In this document: positions 11,340-22,526 of the stretch, piece after piece
How positions within the stretch are numbered: the stretch's first letter is position 1
Layout of the letters: each line of letters opens with the position of its first letter
Position numbers and translations under genes: made by a program
Notes under the pieces: model-generated
Seen by the model: the letters and a program-made list of their open reading frames with translations, nothing else
Database searches by the model: none
Told to the model about the DNA's origin: nothing
Source: Eurosta solidaginis
Lineage: Eukaryota > Arthropoda > Insecta > Diptera > Tephritidae
Length of the DNA stretch: 64,000 nucleotides
NCBI RefSeq assembly: GCF_040869045.1
Contig: NC_090319.1
Coordinates: 361,973,739 to 362,037,738, forward strand
Direction of reading: 5' to 3'

Positions 11340-14300
11340 ACAGATGATGTTCTGGGTCACCCTGGTCCACATTTTGGTCGATATCTGGAAAACGCTTTCA
11401 CATATGCAGCTACCACCACTCCCTTTTCAAACCCTCATTAATACCTTTAATTTGATACCCATATCGTACAAACGCATTCTAGAGTCACCCCTGGTCCACC
11501 TTTATGGTGATATCTCGAAAAGGCGACCACCTATACAACTACCACCACTCCCTTTTAAAACTCTCATTAATACCTTTAATTTGATACCAATACACATTCT
11601 AGAGTCACCCCTGGTCCACCTTTATGGCGACATCTCGAAAAGGCGACCACCTATACAACTACCACCACTCCCTTTTAAAACTCTCATTAATCGGGCCTGT
11701 TCTGGATTTCGATTCCGACCAATTTATTCGGAATCGAAATGGATTGGTGTTCTGAATATCGATTCCGCCCAGACTTGGTCGATTTGAAAAGTTTTGCCTC
11801 TGAGCAGTCGGAATCGAAAGTAATTAGCCTATTAAGCATAGATAATTACATTATTGTTCCCACAAATAAGTTTTATTAAATTACTCATTTTATTTGGAAG
11901 ATATATAACAACTTTTTGCTGGACTATTTGTTCATTTAGTATAACAAATCTTAATTTGAAAATTCCTATCAAAAAATTTTCAATCTAAACAAAGCGATTC
12001 TGGTCGAAATGAAACTGACGTGTTCTCAATTTCGACCGATCGATTTTTGCGATTTTTATGCACAATTGCACGTCTTCTTGCCTCTGCATTTCCGAAAACC
12101 ATTGGTGCTGGCATTTTGTTAAAATTTTTGCACAATTTTAATATAATTAAACCCAAAATAAATAAAAACAGCTGTTTCGCTTGATTATCGACTCGAAATG
12201 GAAACGATTCGAAATCGACTTCGAATCGATTTGTTTCAATCGGAATTGAGAACGCCAAAAAGGAATCGACTCGGAATCAGCCTCGTTTTACTTTTCAAAA
12301 CGAGTCGGAATTCAGAACAGCCCTGAATACCTTTAATTTGATACCAATACACATTCTATAGTCACCTCTGCTCCACCTTTATGGCGATATCTCGAAAAGG
12401 CGTCCTCATATAGAACTAAGCCCCACGCCCTTTTAAAAACACTCATTAACACCTTTCATTTGATACCCATATCGTACAAACAAAGTCTAGACTCACCCCT
12501 GGTCCACCTTTATTGCGATACCTCGAAAGGCGTCCACCTATACAACTACCACCACTCCCTTTTAAAACTCTCATTAATACCTTTAATTTGATACCAATAC
12601 ACATTCTAGAGTCACCCCTGGTCCACCTTTATGGCGATATCTCGAAAAGGAGTCCACCTATAGAACTAAACCCCACGCCCTTTTAAAAATACTCATTAAC
12701 ACCTTTCATTTGATACCCATATCGTACAAACAAATTCTAGAGTCAACCCTGGTCCACCTTTATGGTGATATTTCGAAACGGCGTCCACCTATAGAACTAA
12801 GGCCCACTCCCTTTTAAAATATTCATTATTACCTTTAATTTGATACCAATACACATTATAGAGTCACCCCTGGTCCACCTTTATGGCGATATCTCGAAAA
12901 GGCGTCCACCTATAGAACTAAACCCCACGCCCTTTTAAAAATACTCATTAACACCTTTCATTTGATACCCATATCGTACAAACAAATTCTAGAGTCACCC
13001 CTGGTCCACCTTTATGGCGATATCTCGAAAAGGCTACCACCTATACAACTACCACCACTCCCTTTTAAAACTCTCATTAATACCTTTAATTTGATACCAA
13101 TACACATTATAGAGTCACCCCTGGTCCACCTTTATGGCGATATCTCGAAAAGGCGTCTACCTATAGAACGAAACCCCACGCCCTTTTAACAATACTCATT
13201 AACACCTTTCGTTTGATACCCATATTGTACAAACGTATTCTAGAGTCACCCCTGGTCCACCTTTATGGCGATAGCTCGAAAAGGTAACCACCTATACAAC
13301 TACCACCACTCCCTTTTAAAACCCTCATTAATACCTTTAATTTGATACCAATACACATTATAGAGTCACCCCTGGTCCACCTTTATGGCGATATCTCGAA
13401 AAGGCGTCCACCTATAGAACTAAGCCCCACGCCCTTTTAACAATACTCATTAACACCTTTCGTTTGATACCCATATTGTACAAACGTATTCTAGAGTCAC
13501 CCCTGGTCCACCTTTATGGCGATATCTCGAAAAGGTGACCACCTATACAACTACCACCACTCCCTTTTAAAACCCTCATTAATACCTTTAATTTGATACC
13601 AATACACATTCTAGAGTCACCCCTGGTCCACCTTTATAGCGATATCTCGAAAAGGCGTCCACCTATAGAACTAAGCCCCACTCCCTTTTAAAATACTCAT
13701 TAACACCTTTCGTTTGATACCCATATTGTACAAACAAATTCTAGAGTCACCCCTGGTCCACCTTTATGGCGATATCTCGAAAAGGCGACCACCTATACAA
13801 CTACCACCACTCCCTTTTAAAACTCTCATTAATACCTTTAATTTGATACCAATACACATTCTAGAGTCCCCCCTGGTCCACCTTTATGGCGATATCTCGA
13901 AAAGGCGTCCACCTAGAGAACTAAGCCCCACTCCCTTTTAAAATACTCATTAACACCTTTCGTTTGATACCCATATTGTACAAACGCATTCTAGAGTCAC
14001 CCCTGGTCCACCTTTATGGCGATATCTCGAAAAGGCGACCACCTATACAACTACTACCACTCCCTTTTAAAACTCTTATTAATAACTTTAATTTGATACC
14101 AATACACATTCTAGAGTCACCCCTGGTCCACATTTATGGCGATATCTCGAAAAGGCGACCACCTATACAACTACCACCACTCCCTTTTAAAAATACTCAT
14201 TAACACATTTCATTTGATACCCATATCGTACAAACAAAGTGTAGAGTCACCCCTGGTCCACCTTTATTGCGATACCTCGAAAAGGCGTGCACCTATAGAA

Positions 14301-15260
14301 CTAAGGCCCACTCCCTTTTAAAATACTCATTAACACCTTTCGTTTGATACCCATATTGTACAAACGTATTCTAGAGTCACCCCTGGTCCACCTTTATGGC
14401 GATATCTCGAAAAGGTGACCACTTATACAACTACCACCACTCCCTTTTAAAACCCTCATTAATACCTTTAATTTGATACCCATATCGTACAAACAAAATC
14501 TAGATTCACCCCTGGTCCACCTTTATGGCGATATCTCGAAAAGGCGACCACCTATACAACTACCACCACTCCCTTTTAAAACTCTCATTAATACCTTTAA
14601 TTTGTTACCAATACACATTCTAGAGTCACCCCTAGTCCACCTTTATGGCGATATCTCGAAAAGGTGACCACATATACAACTACCACCACTCCCTTTTAAA
14701 ACCCTCATTAATACCTTTAATTTGATACCCATATCGTACAAACAAATTCTAGAGTCAACCCTGGTCCACCTTTATGGCGATATTTCGAAACGGCGTCCAC
14801 CTATAGAACTAAGGCCCACTCCCTTTTAAAATATTTATTAACACCTTTCGTTTGATACCCATATTGTATATACGCATTCTAGAGTCACCCCTGGTCCACC
14901 TTTATGGCGATATCTCGAAAAGACGACCACCTATACAACTACCACCACTCCCTTTTAAAACTCTTATTAATACCTTTAATTTGATACCAATACACATTCT
15001 AGAGTCACCCCTGGTTCACCTTTATGGCGATATCTCGAAAAGGCGACCACCTATGGAACTAAGGATCACTCCCTTTTAAAATACTCATTAACACCTTTCA
15101 TTTGATACCCATATCGTACAAACAAATTCTAGGGTCAACCCTGATCCACCTTTATGGCGATATCCCTAAATGGCGTCCACTATGGCCCACTCCCTCATAA
15201 AATATTCTTTAATGCCTTTCATTTGATACACATGTCATACAAATATATTCCAGGGTTTCC
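11340..15260 (+). repeat. Central tandem array, alternating 120- and 130-bp monomers
   Basis: Using the phrase ATTCTAGAGTCACCCCTGG as anchor, spacing alternates near 120 and 130 over most of the array (for example 12734, 12854, 12986, 13106, 13237, 13357, 13488, 13608), giving a dimer of about 250 bp. The longer monomer has CATATCGTACAAAC where the shorter has CAATACAC. Around 26 monomers are present once the 634-bp insertion at 11692-12325 is removed. The first and last monomers are the most diverged, as expected of array edges. Open frames here (for example 13714-13941) are in-phase accidents and stop within about two monomers. Confidence 0.95.
11692..12325. mobile_element. PIF/Harbinger-like non-autonomous DNA transposon
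   Basis: A 634-bp insertion inside the satellite, flanked by AAT at 11689-11691 and 12326-12328. Removing it and one AAT restores the monomer phrase CATTAATACC. The ends are imperfect inverted repeats: CGGGCCTGTTCTG on the left against CAGGGCTGTTCTG on the inverted right. The interior is rich in GGAATCGA/TCGATTCC. A 92-codon minus-strand frame (12258-11980) contains MPAPMVFGNAEARRRAIVHK, loosely like the N-terminus of HARBI-type transposases. The 3-bp duplication and GGG-type ends favour PIF/Harbinger, but superfamily assignment is inference. Confidence 0.75.
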
Positions 15261-15366
15261 CTCGGTTCATTTTCCTACATGGTTATTTTCCCTTATGTTG
15301 TCACCATAGCTCTCAACTGAGTATGTAATATTCGGTTACACCCGAACTTAACCTTCCTTACTTGTT

Positions 15367-16065
15367 TGTGTATGCTGTTTGGCACTGTTGTACTTCTTTG
15401 GTCCAAAAAAAGTGTAGTAGCTGCTAACGAAAACTGCGTAAAAACTATATTGTGAAATTACAAAGAAATACCATTATTTATTTTCAAAAGAGCACTTAAT
15501 TACATCTCTCTTTAAAATCCGTAAGTTTTGGGCAATTTTAGTTATCAAATCGTGATACATTATTACCGGGGACGAATTTTAAAACACGACCAAAACAGTC
15601 GGGGGATGTATTAATACTTATAGACGCGTTTTTACCTCGGATTATTTGATACATTTGGATTATTGATACCAGGACAAAACGCGTAGCTTCATATCTCTTT
15701 CCACATTTTTTGACGGGTTATCGCAGTCGACCTCGGTTTCAAACTGTTTTTTGTGGAGAACTTTTGAACGGGTAGAAAAACTTAGCACACGTGTTTGTGT
15801 TCTTAATGCGAAATAACTACGCATCCTCAGATATCCCAATTGAAAACTTTTGTATAAATTTCTGTAGGACACATATATTTTCATACTAAATTCGTTCAAA
15901 AAATTTTACCATCACAGCAACCCATATCAGATATTCCGCTCCTTTTTTGTTTTACTGCGTCGCTTTCGACGACAGCAACCCCAGTAATTTTGACACTTCG
16001 TTCAGTGTCAAACTCATGTTCCACGCAGGTTCCACTGGATTCCACGCTAGTTTGACACTGAAGCG
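15367..16065. other. Unassigned DNA
   Basis: No supported gene. An inverted pair GTGTCAAACT (about 16006) and AGTTTGACAC (about 16050) forms a small palindrome just before the MITE. The minus frame 15660-15899 has no motif. Confidence 0.3.
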
Positions 16066-16401
16066 CCCATTACTGATACTTAGCATAGACTTGACTTGAC
16101 TTGAGAACTGTCACTTACAGTCCTGTTAAATGAACATTGAATGTTACTGATTACTCAAAACTTAGCAACACTTTACTTGACTTAGAAGTCTGTTCAATTT
16201 TGATTTTCTATGTAAGTTCTAAGTGACGTTTACATTTTGAGATACCATTTGTTTGTTTCCATTTCATTTTGACATTTTGTCATACAAATTGATATTTATG
16301 ATTATGATGCCAGATTGTATGCGCTAAGTGGGGTATAATCGTGGCTAAGTGCCAAGTTTACGCCAAGTCAAGTCAGGTCTATGCTAAGTATCAGTAATGG
16401 G
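16066..16401. mobile_element. MITE with 38-bp terminal inverted repeats
   Basis: A 336-bp element. Bases 16066-16103 (beginning CCCATTACTGATACTTAGC) are matched in inverted form by 16364-16401 with about one mismatch in 38. The inner part of each repeat is a run of TGACT/AGTCA units. There is no coding frame. I see no convincing target-site duplication, so the superfamily is left open. Confidence 0.85.
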
Positions 16402-17075
16402 TCCTTGACTGAAGTGTGAAACGGCAGTGTGTTAGAAAGAGAAAGGAATTATTTCTTTCTCACACATATTCTACTTGTAAACCTGTACTACGAGCATAGC
16501 TTATAGCGAGCAGTCTGCCGTCAGCGCAGTTAATTGTTTTATGAAAAAAAAGCAAGATAAGCCTACATATATAATATATATCTTGTACTACCATTTATCC
16601 ATATAATAACAGATTTTTCATATGAGAGTACCATCGTTATATATATCTCCTGTATAGAGAAAGAACGGTGAAATTATATGTGAGAATTACAACCAATTAT
16701 TTATTTGAAATTCCGCGCACTGTTACGATCTAATATGTTTAGTTTTAATAGCTAAAAACAGTTTGTTGAAATATCCCCAAATTCTACTGAGGTTGCCGGT
16801 ATGGATGCGAATGGAAATAGAAAAAACTCCATCCACCAAAATGGCAGCTAATCTGTGAAAATTGCTGTTAACTTTCCATTCAATTCTACAAAGCGAAGAA
16901 ATAAAATACAATCTGCTTGCTTATTTTGCCAATAAATCATTTTCCCACATGTCAATTTAGCTATCAGTAAATTTGTCATTTTTGACAAGTCAACTTGAAC
17001 TTTTTTCAACAAATCAACAAAAGGCGATAAAACTCAATTCCTTTAATATACATATGCATATGAACATAATAAGAC
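16402..17075. other. Unassigned DNA
   Basis: AT-rich, with no supported gene. The minus frame 16911-16723 has no recognisable domain. Confidence 0.25.
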
Positions 17076-18352
17076 CCTGCAACAAATGCGACTGGTCTAA
17101 GATGAGTCCGGAATGAGTCGCAAAGGAGTATGTGACTATAGCCAGTTTTGATCTCTTTATATGGGTTGGAGTGGTCCCTTTTATTTGAATATGTCCTATG
17201 TATAGACCAGTTGTACCTGTTTATGTTGTTGTTGTTGTCGTTGTAGCGATAAGGTTGCTCCCCGAAAGCTTTGGAGAGTGTTATCGATGTGATGGTCCTT
17301 TGCCGGATAAAGATCCGGTACGCTCCGATACCACAGCACCATTAAGGTGCTAGCCCGACCATCTCGGGAACGATTTATGTGGCCACATTAAACCTTCAGG
17401 CCATTCCCCCCTCCCCACCCCCAAGTTCCATGAGGAGCTTGTGGTCGCCAGAGCCTCGTCTGTTAGTGAAACAGGATTCGCCGCGGATAGGTGAGGTTGA
17501 CAATTGGGTTCGGAGAAGCTATATATTGCGCTGGCAACCTGAAGGGTTGCGTTAAACAACCCCTTGAATCTGGTATTTTAGTCGCCTCTTACGACAGGCA
17601 TACCTACCGCGGGTATATTCTGATCCCCTAACCCGCTGGGGCTACCTGTTTATGTCGGAACGGGTAGTGTTGGACCGGTCCTCTTTATAGCGCTACGGAT
17701 ACGGTTTTTGTAATGTTCGACACTTCCTCTTTTTACTCCTTTGGGTACTGTTCGGCACGACCTCTTTGTACCCCTACGGGTACTGTCGGACAGATCCTTT
17801 TTGTAATGTTCGACACTTCCTCTCTTTACCCGTATAGCAAGTGTCCGACAGTCCCTTTTTATATCCATACGAGTAGTGTCGGACATATTCTCTTCGTGCC
17901 CCTATAGCCAGGGTCACACAAGTCTATTTTGTTCGCCTATGGTACTGTCGGACAAATCATCTTTTTATCCGTACTTCTTACGGTTTTTGTAATTTTTTAA
18001 GACGAAAATATAATACAATATTTTTAATTTTTTCGTATTGGTGTTGTAGAATAACAAAAAGAAAACAAATATTATGATAATGGAACATATGGTCCTAGTA
18101 TTTTAGGTTGGGTATAGAGCTCTGTATTTTTCTTATATAATGCTATTCAATCAGATCTAATATTTTTATTTTATTCATTTCGTTGCTGTTGGTTTTTATT
18201 GTATTTTTTCAATTGGCTACATAAATTTCAAATTGACAAATGCCAAGTATATCCAAAAGGGACTATAGGGGATCAATTATACCACATTGTGGACGAAAGA
18301 GATCAATCGCGGACCGCTCTATCTAGGGATATATCACACGATTTTTTGCAGG
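17076..18352. mobile_element. GTCGGAC-repeat element, copy 2, split by a SINE
   Basis: Begins CCTGCAACAAAT at 17076 and ends ATTTTTTGCAGG at 18352, a short inverted-repeat-like pair. The interior 17160-17985 holds about ten degenerate units of roughly 35-50 bp containing GTACTGTCGGACA-type phrases, interrupted by the S2 SINE at 17227-17642. The right part (17985-18352) aligns with 900-1319. The small frames inside (17650-17886 minus, 17713-17907 plus) only reflect the repeat units. Class of element not determined. Confidence 0.55.
17227..17642 (-). mobile_element. SINE-like element S2, copy 2, with 13-bp target duplication
   Basis: A 416-bp copy of the same element as 2904-3312, same orientation. 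It is flanked by TACCTGTTTATGT at 17214-17226 and 17643-17655. The minus-strand 3' tail is (ACA)n with one interruption. The minus frame 17559-17350 is not a gene: the other copy is broken in the same region. Confidence 0.88.
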
Positions 18353-18763
18353 CGAATATACCATACCAGCAAACACACTTGTATCCATATTTGTTTTAGA
18401 CATACATACAAGCACGTCATACAGAGTACATACATTTAAATTGGTTTATACTTGCAAACATCAAAATAGAAAAGACACAAAAGAACGCCATCGAATGAGC
18501 AATGACATAACGTTTGATGACTAAGGAAGAATTTTTTCGGTGTCAACAAAGTCATAAACAATTGGATCAAAGCATATCAATTTTTGTAACAAATGAATGA
18601 ACTTGTCATAAGCTTTACATAAATTGGGTATATTCGAATAAAAATAAGCTGAGTATTACCATGTAGGAAAATTTTTTCCTTGTAAGCCGATAATTATACA
18701 TATATACTTTTTTTTATGGTATAAGTTTCATAATTTAGACCACTCTATAAATTAAGACCACTC
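18353..18763. other. Unassigned DNA
   Basis: No supported gene or repeat copy. AT-rich with scattered ATACATACA-type simple sequence. Confidence 0.25.
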
Positions 18764-18777
18764 TAAAGGTTCCTTAG

Positions 18778-19140
18778 GGCGGCCACCGTGGTGTGATGGG
18801 TAGCGTGCTCCGCCTATCACACCGTATGCCCTGGGTTCAACTCCCGGGCAAAGCAACATCAAAATTTTAGAAATAAGATTTTTCAATTAGAAGAAAATTT
18901 TTCTAAGCGGGGTCGCCCCTCGGCAGTGTTTGGCAAGCACTCCGGGTGTATTTCTGCCATGAAAAGCTCTCAGAGAAAACTCATCTGCTTTGCAGATGCC
19001 GTTCGGAGTCGGCATAAAACATGTAGGTCCCGTCTGGCCAATTTGTAGGGAAAATCAAGAGGAGCACGACGCAAATTGGAAGAGAAGCTCGGCCTTAGAT
19101 CTCTTCAGAGGTTATCGCGCCTTACATTTGTTTATCTTTT
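18778..19140 (+). mobile_element. tRNA-derived SINE S1, copy 1
   Basis: The head has RNA polymerase III promoter-like boxes: an A-box-like GTGGTGTGATGGGTAGCGTG and a B box GGGTTCAACTCC. The body has CTCGGCAGTGTTTGGCAAGC and GGAGTCGGCATAAAACATG, and it ends CGCGCCTTACATTTGTTTA. Target-site duplication TAAAGGTTCCTTAG lies at 18764-18777 and 19141-19154 (14 bp, exact). Copies at 25696, 45349-45660 and 63541 share the whole layout. Non-coding. Confidence 0.92.
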
Positions 19141-19154
19141 TAAAGGTTCCTTAG

Positions 19155-19352
19155 AGTCACGCTTACTGACTTGAACGTTACCAATCAGGGGTTTCCTCCT
19201 TCCATCTAGCTTTTTTCAATAAAAATAGATAGGAGACTGGAATTAGACGTTTTCAACATTTATGTGCATGTTACGTTGCAAAATGCTCCAATAACAATTG
19301 AAGGGTTACTAACGCGTTTCTATCTTTTATTCCTAAAGTGTTGTCACTACAT
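19155..19352. other. Unassigned DNA
   Basis: Short spacer between the SINE duplication and the next Helentron-like element. Nothing supported. Confidence 0.2.
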
Positions 19353-19874
19353 TTTTTATACTCAGCTGAGCAGAGCTCACAGAGTATACTAATTTTGTGC
19401 GCATAACGTAATCCGTAATGGCATAAACTAATCGAGATAGATATATACTTCTATGCATCAAAATGATCTGGGCGAAAAAAGAAATTCATTTAGCCATGTC
19501 CGTCCGTCCGTCCATCCGTCCGTCCATAAACACGATAACTTGAGTAAATTTTGAAGTATCTGAAATTTTCTACGTAAGTTCCTGGGCACTCATCTCAGAT
19601 CGCTATTTAAAATGAACGATATAGCACTATAACCACGCCCACTTTTTCGATATCGAAAATTTCGAAAAACCGGAAAAGTGCGATAATTCATTACCAAAGA
19701 CGGACAAAGCGTATTTTTTGGTAGGTGGGTTGACCTTATGACATAGAATAGAAAATTAGTAAAGTTTTGGACAATAGGCATGGCACCGCCCACTTTTAAA
19801 AGTTTTACGAGCTGTAATTTCGCAGCTGAGTATGTAATATTCGGTTACACCCGAACTTAGCCTTCCTTAGTTGT
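19353..19874 (+). mobile_element. DINE-1/Helentron-like element A1, short form
   Basis: Complete ends with no central array: 5' TTTTTATACTCAGCTGAGC at 19353, (GTCC)n at about 19499-19527, CACGCCCACTTTTTCGATA near 19635, then CAGCTGAGTATG, the hairpin TTCGGTTACACCCGAA and CCTTCCTTAGTTG. At 522 bp it shows what the element looks like when the satellite is absent. Confidence 0.88.
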
Positions 19875-20109
19875 TTTTCGATGATAATGTTCAAGTGCAG
19901 TTTAATAATGCTTACTTTTTCGGTATATTTAATATTTTTTTAATTCTTGCTGTATTATTTGACCTTCAAATAAAATATTCTTAGAAATATAAATCTGATA
20001 ATGCCTAATATAAATTTTATTTATTTTTAAGCTCAATTTAGAACACGAAACTAGTGAAGCTAAGAAACATTGCTACATTTGTTAAATAATTTATATGTGA
20101 TATATATTT

Positions 20110-21780
20110 ATATAAATATTACCAAAGGTATGTGGCCTTAGGTTAAATCCCGACAAGACCGACCTGCTTCTCTTCACGAGGAAGTACAAGCCACCTGCCT
20201 GCAGACTAACATTCTTAAACGGCCAGAAACTAACCCTGTCATCGAGTACAAAGTATCTGGGCTTAACAATTGACTGCAAGTTGAATTGGAAAGTATGCAT
20301 CGAAGAGCGGTTACGGAAGGCCTGCATCGACTTCTATGCCAACAAATCAATGTTTGGTAAGAAATGGGGCTCAAACCAAGCATGGTACTTTGGATGTACG
20401 AGGCGGTGGGTCACCAGTGCTTACCTATGGTTCCATAGTCTGGTGGGAAGCTCTAAATAAGAGCTAAGTGCCAGCGCACTGCGTGCGTTTGTGCCATAGG
20501 GGCCGGACGCACTTGCCCCACAGCTGTTTTAGATCCCTTTTGCACCTGCTTCTGATCGACTTGCATGTACTTTGTACATCGTCATCAACCGCACGGAGAC
20601 TCAGGGAATCTTGATGTTGGAAGGATACTCATCAAGGGCATAGCAGTATCCTAAAGAAACTTCCGGATGTTACATGTAGTACTGAGACAGATTACTACCC
20701 TCGCAAACTGAAGTTTGAGTACGGTTGTAATACCGCCATTCCAAGCAGGAAAGAGTGGAAGAGAAACCCGGGCATAAGAGTCGGCGACATCCAAATCTAC
20801 ACTGACGGCTCCAAGATGGAATCGGGAGTGGGGGCCGGAGTCTACTCTGAGCCCCTAGATTTGTCTGCATCATTCAGACTCCCATCACACTGCAGCGTGT
20901 TTCAAGCAAAAATCCTCGCGATTTGGCAAGCGTGCAAATCACTGGAGGGCTTGAACGTAGCTGGTAAAGTTTGCATCCTGTCGGATAGCCAAGCAGCGAT
21001 AAAAGCGATTTCCTCGCCACACATTAACTCAAAATTAGTGTGGGCTTGTAAGCGTCTCATATCACAGTTAACCACCAATCTAGAACTATTCGTTATCTGG
21101 GTCCCGGGTCATAGGGTGATAGAGGGTAACCAGAAAGCCGAAGAGCTGACACGCAGGTGCTCATCGGAGGTGAGCGAGGAAACAACCAGTGTCGAAGTAG
21201 GCATACCCTTAGCAGTAGCCAAGGAGAATACCCAAAGCTTCTACTTGAAAAAACCACAAACAAAATGGTATAACATCACCACCTGTGCAATATAAAAATC
21301 CATTTGGCCAAACTATGATGGAAAGAGGACGAGAAGTCTTCTCAACAAATCCAGGGCCAACACACGCAAACTGCACCGGTCATTGGGCAGTAGTTACGCA
21401 TGCGGAAAAGATGGGCATTCCGTATAACGAATACTGCAGAAGCTGCAAAGATCCAAATGCCTGGAGGACAGTAGAACAATTTATGTGTAAATGTCCGACT
21501 CTAGCTAGAACCCGACTAAGGTGCCTTGGAACCCCGTTTCTAGAAGACCTCAGAGGTTTGTCTATGATAGCAATACCTAATATTCATAATTTTATCAACA
21601 ACTCTGGCTGGTTGTACTACATTGACCGTAACAGTCCGTACGTTTTAGACGAGTTACATGGCATCAAAACGGCTTTAAATAGCTACTTGGGCGACCAGGG
21701 TCGCAGCCATTTCACCTACCTACCTATTACCACATAAATAATGAGAGCACAAATCCGATAAAGAATTCACTAAACTTTAT
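20110..21780 (+). pseudogene. R1/LOA-like LINE, 5'-truncated: RT thumb, RNase H, Cys/His tail
   Basis: Starts at about 20125 with NPDKTDLLLF, the block after the lost RT catalytic box, then STKYLGLTIDCKLNW. A one-base loss near 20365 breaks WGLKPSMVLWMYEAV, and VLTYGSIVWWEAL follows in another phase. RNase H runs from about 20795 to 21295: IYTDGSK keeps the first aspartate, FQAKILAI has K where the glutamate belongs, LSDSQAAIKAI keeps D, and GNQKAEELTR has E where the last aspartate belongs. A frame change at about 21285 leads into the C-terminus to 21737, with YCRSCKDPNAWRTVEQFMCK as a Cys/His motif and ending in GWLYYIDR and beyond. It is inactive by truncation, frameshifts and lost RNase H residues. 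Confidence 0.88.
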
Positions 21781-22526
21781 TTACACATAAAACACACGTG
21801 CAAACATATCTGCTTTTATGTAATTGGAATTGGAATTCGTAAGCTGAAATATGCGCTACTTAAATAAGTAGATATACGCATCTCATTACTATATAAATAT
21901 ATAAGATATCATACTTTATAGCGTGTTCAATTTTTGCGTGATAGGAAATAAGAAACGAAGAAAAATGCTTGATAAGAAAACATCTGACATTTTTTTTTTA
22001 CTTTTGCAGTTACCGGTTGTCAATAAAAACCTAACCCACACCACTTTGCTTTCAACCTGGTCTTGCTCAGTGAATGGCTTCGTTTCTCTGTGACTTGAAA
22101 CATTCTTTTGAATATAAATGATTTACTGTTCTTGGTTCTTTCATGTTCTTGCTATTTATCAATGATATTTTTACTAATATACATTATTACAAAATCTTTA
22201 TTAATTTAGTGATGTAGACGTCTAGAATGTCCCTTTCTTCATGGCTCAATAGTGTGGAATTCGTGATATAAAAACCATGCTGATAGCCTAGAACAAAATC
22301 AAATTTTCTTTAGAAGTCAAGCCGCGTGAATGATTTTCTAAAAAATCTAAGAATATAAGTGTCACTTAAAAGTATAGCTGTCCTATGTATATCATCTTAG
22401 TTATTTAAAAAATAGTTTAATAAATAAATATGAAAGTAAAATATACAATGCGTTAATGTTACTATAACAAACATATTTCACCTAATTATATGTACACATA
22501 ACGCACTACATGCAATAGATCCACTT
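21781..22526. other. Unassigned AT-rich DNA
   Basis: Follows the LINE 3' end. There is no clear poly-A or duplication, and no gene supported. Confidence 0.25.

Larger units (their letters stand above)
10114..15366 (+). mobile_element. DINE-1/Helentron-like element A1 with expanded central satellite
   Basis: The 5' end TTTTTATACTCAGTTGA is at 10114. A GTCC-type microsatellite lies at about 10259-10277 and the unique left body runs to about 11340. A long tandem array (11340-15260) is followed by the 3' end: CTCAACTGAGTATG (inverted match to the 5' ATACTCAGTTGAG), the hairpin TTCGGTTACACCCGAA, and CCTTCCTTACTTG at 15351-15365. No Rep/helicase frame is seen, so it is non-autonomous. The same layout in reverse is at 55983-60368. 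In Drosophila, DINE-1 elements can carry central tandem repeats. Here the array makes up about two thirds of the element. Confidence 0.8.

Noticed and set aside
13714..14203. Open frames of 60-147 codons in the satellite array, with repeated LVHLYGDISKR
   Set aside because: The monomers are not a fixed multiple of three and frames end within about two units. Similar peptides appear wherever the repeat is translated.
11340..15260. CRISPR-like repeat array
   Set aside because: Monomers are contiguous with no unique spacers, and the genome is a fly's.
18778..18850. A functional tRNA gene
   Set aside because: A and B boxes are present but there is no cloverleaf, and four copies with SINE bodies, tails and target duplications show that it is a SINE head.
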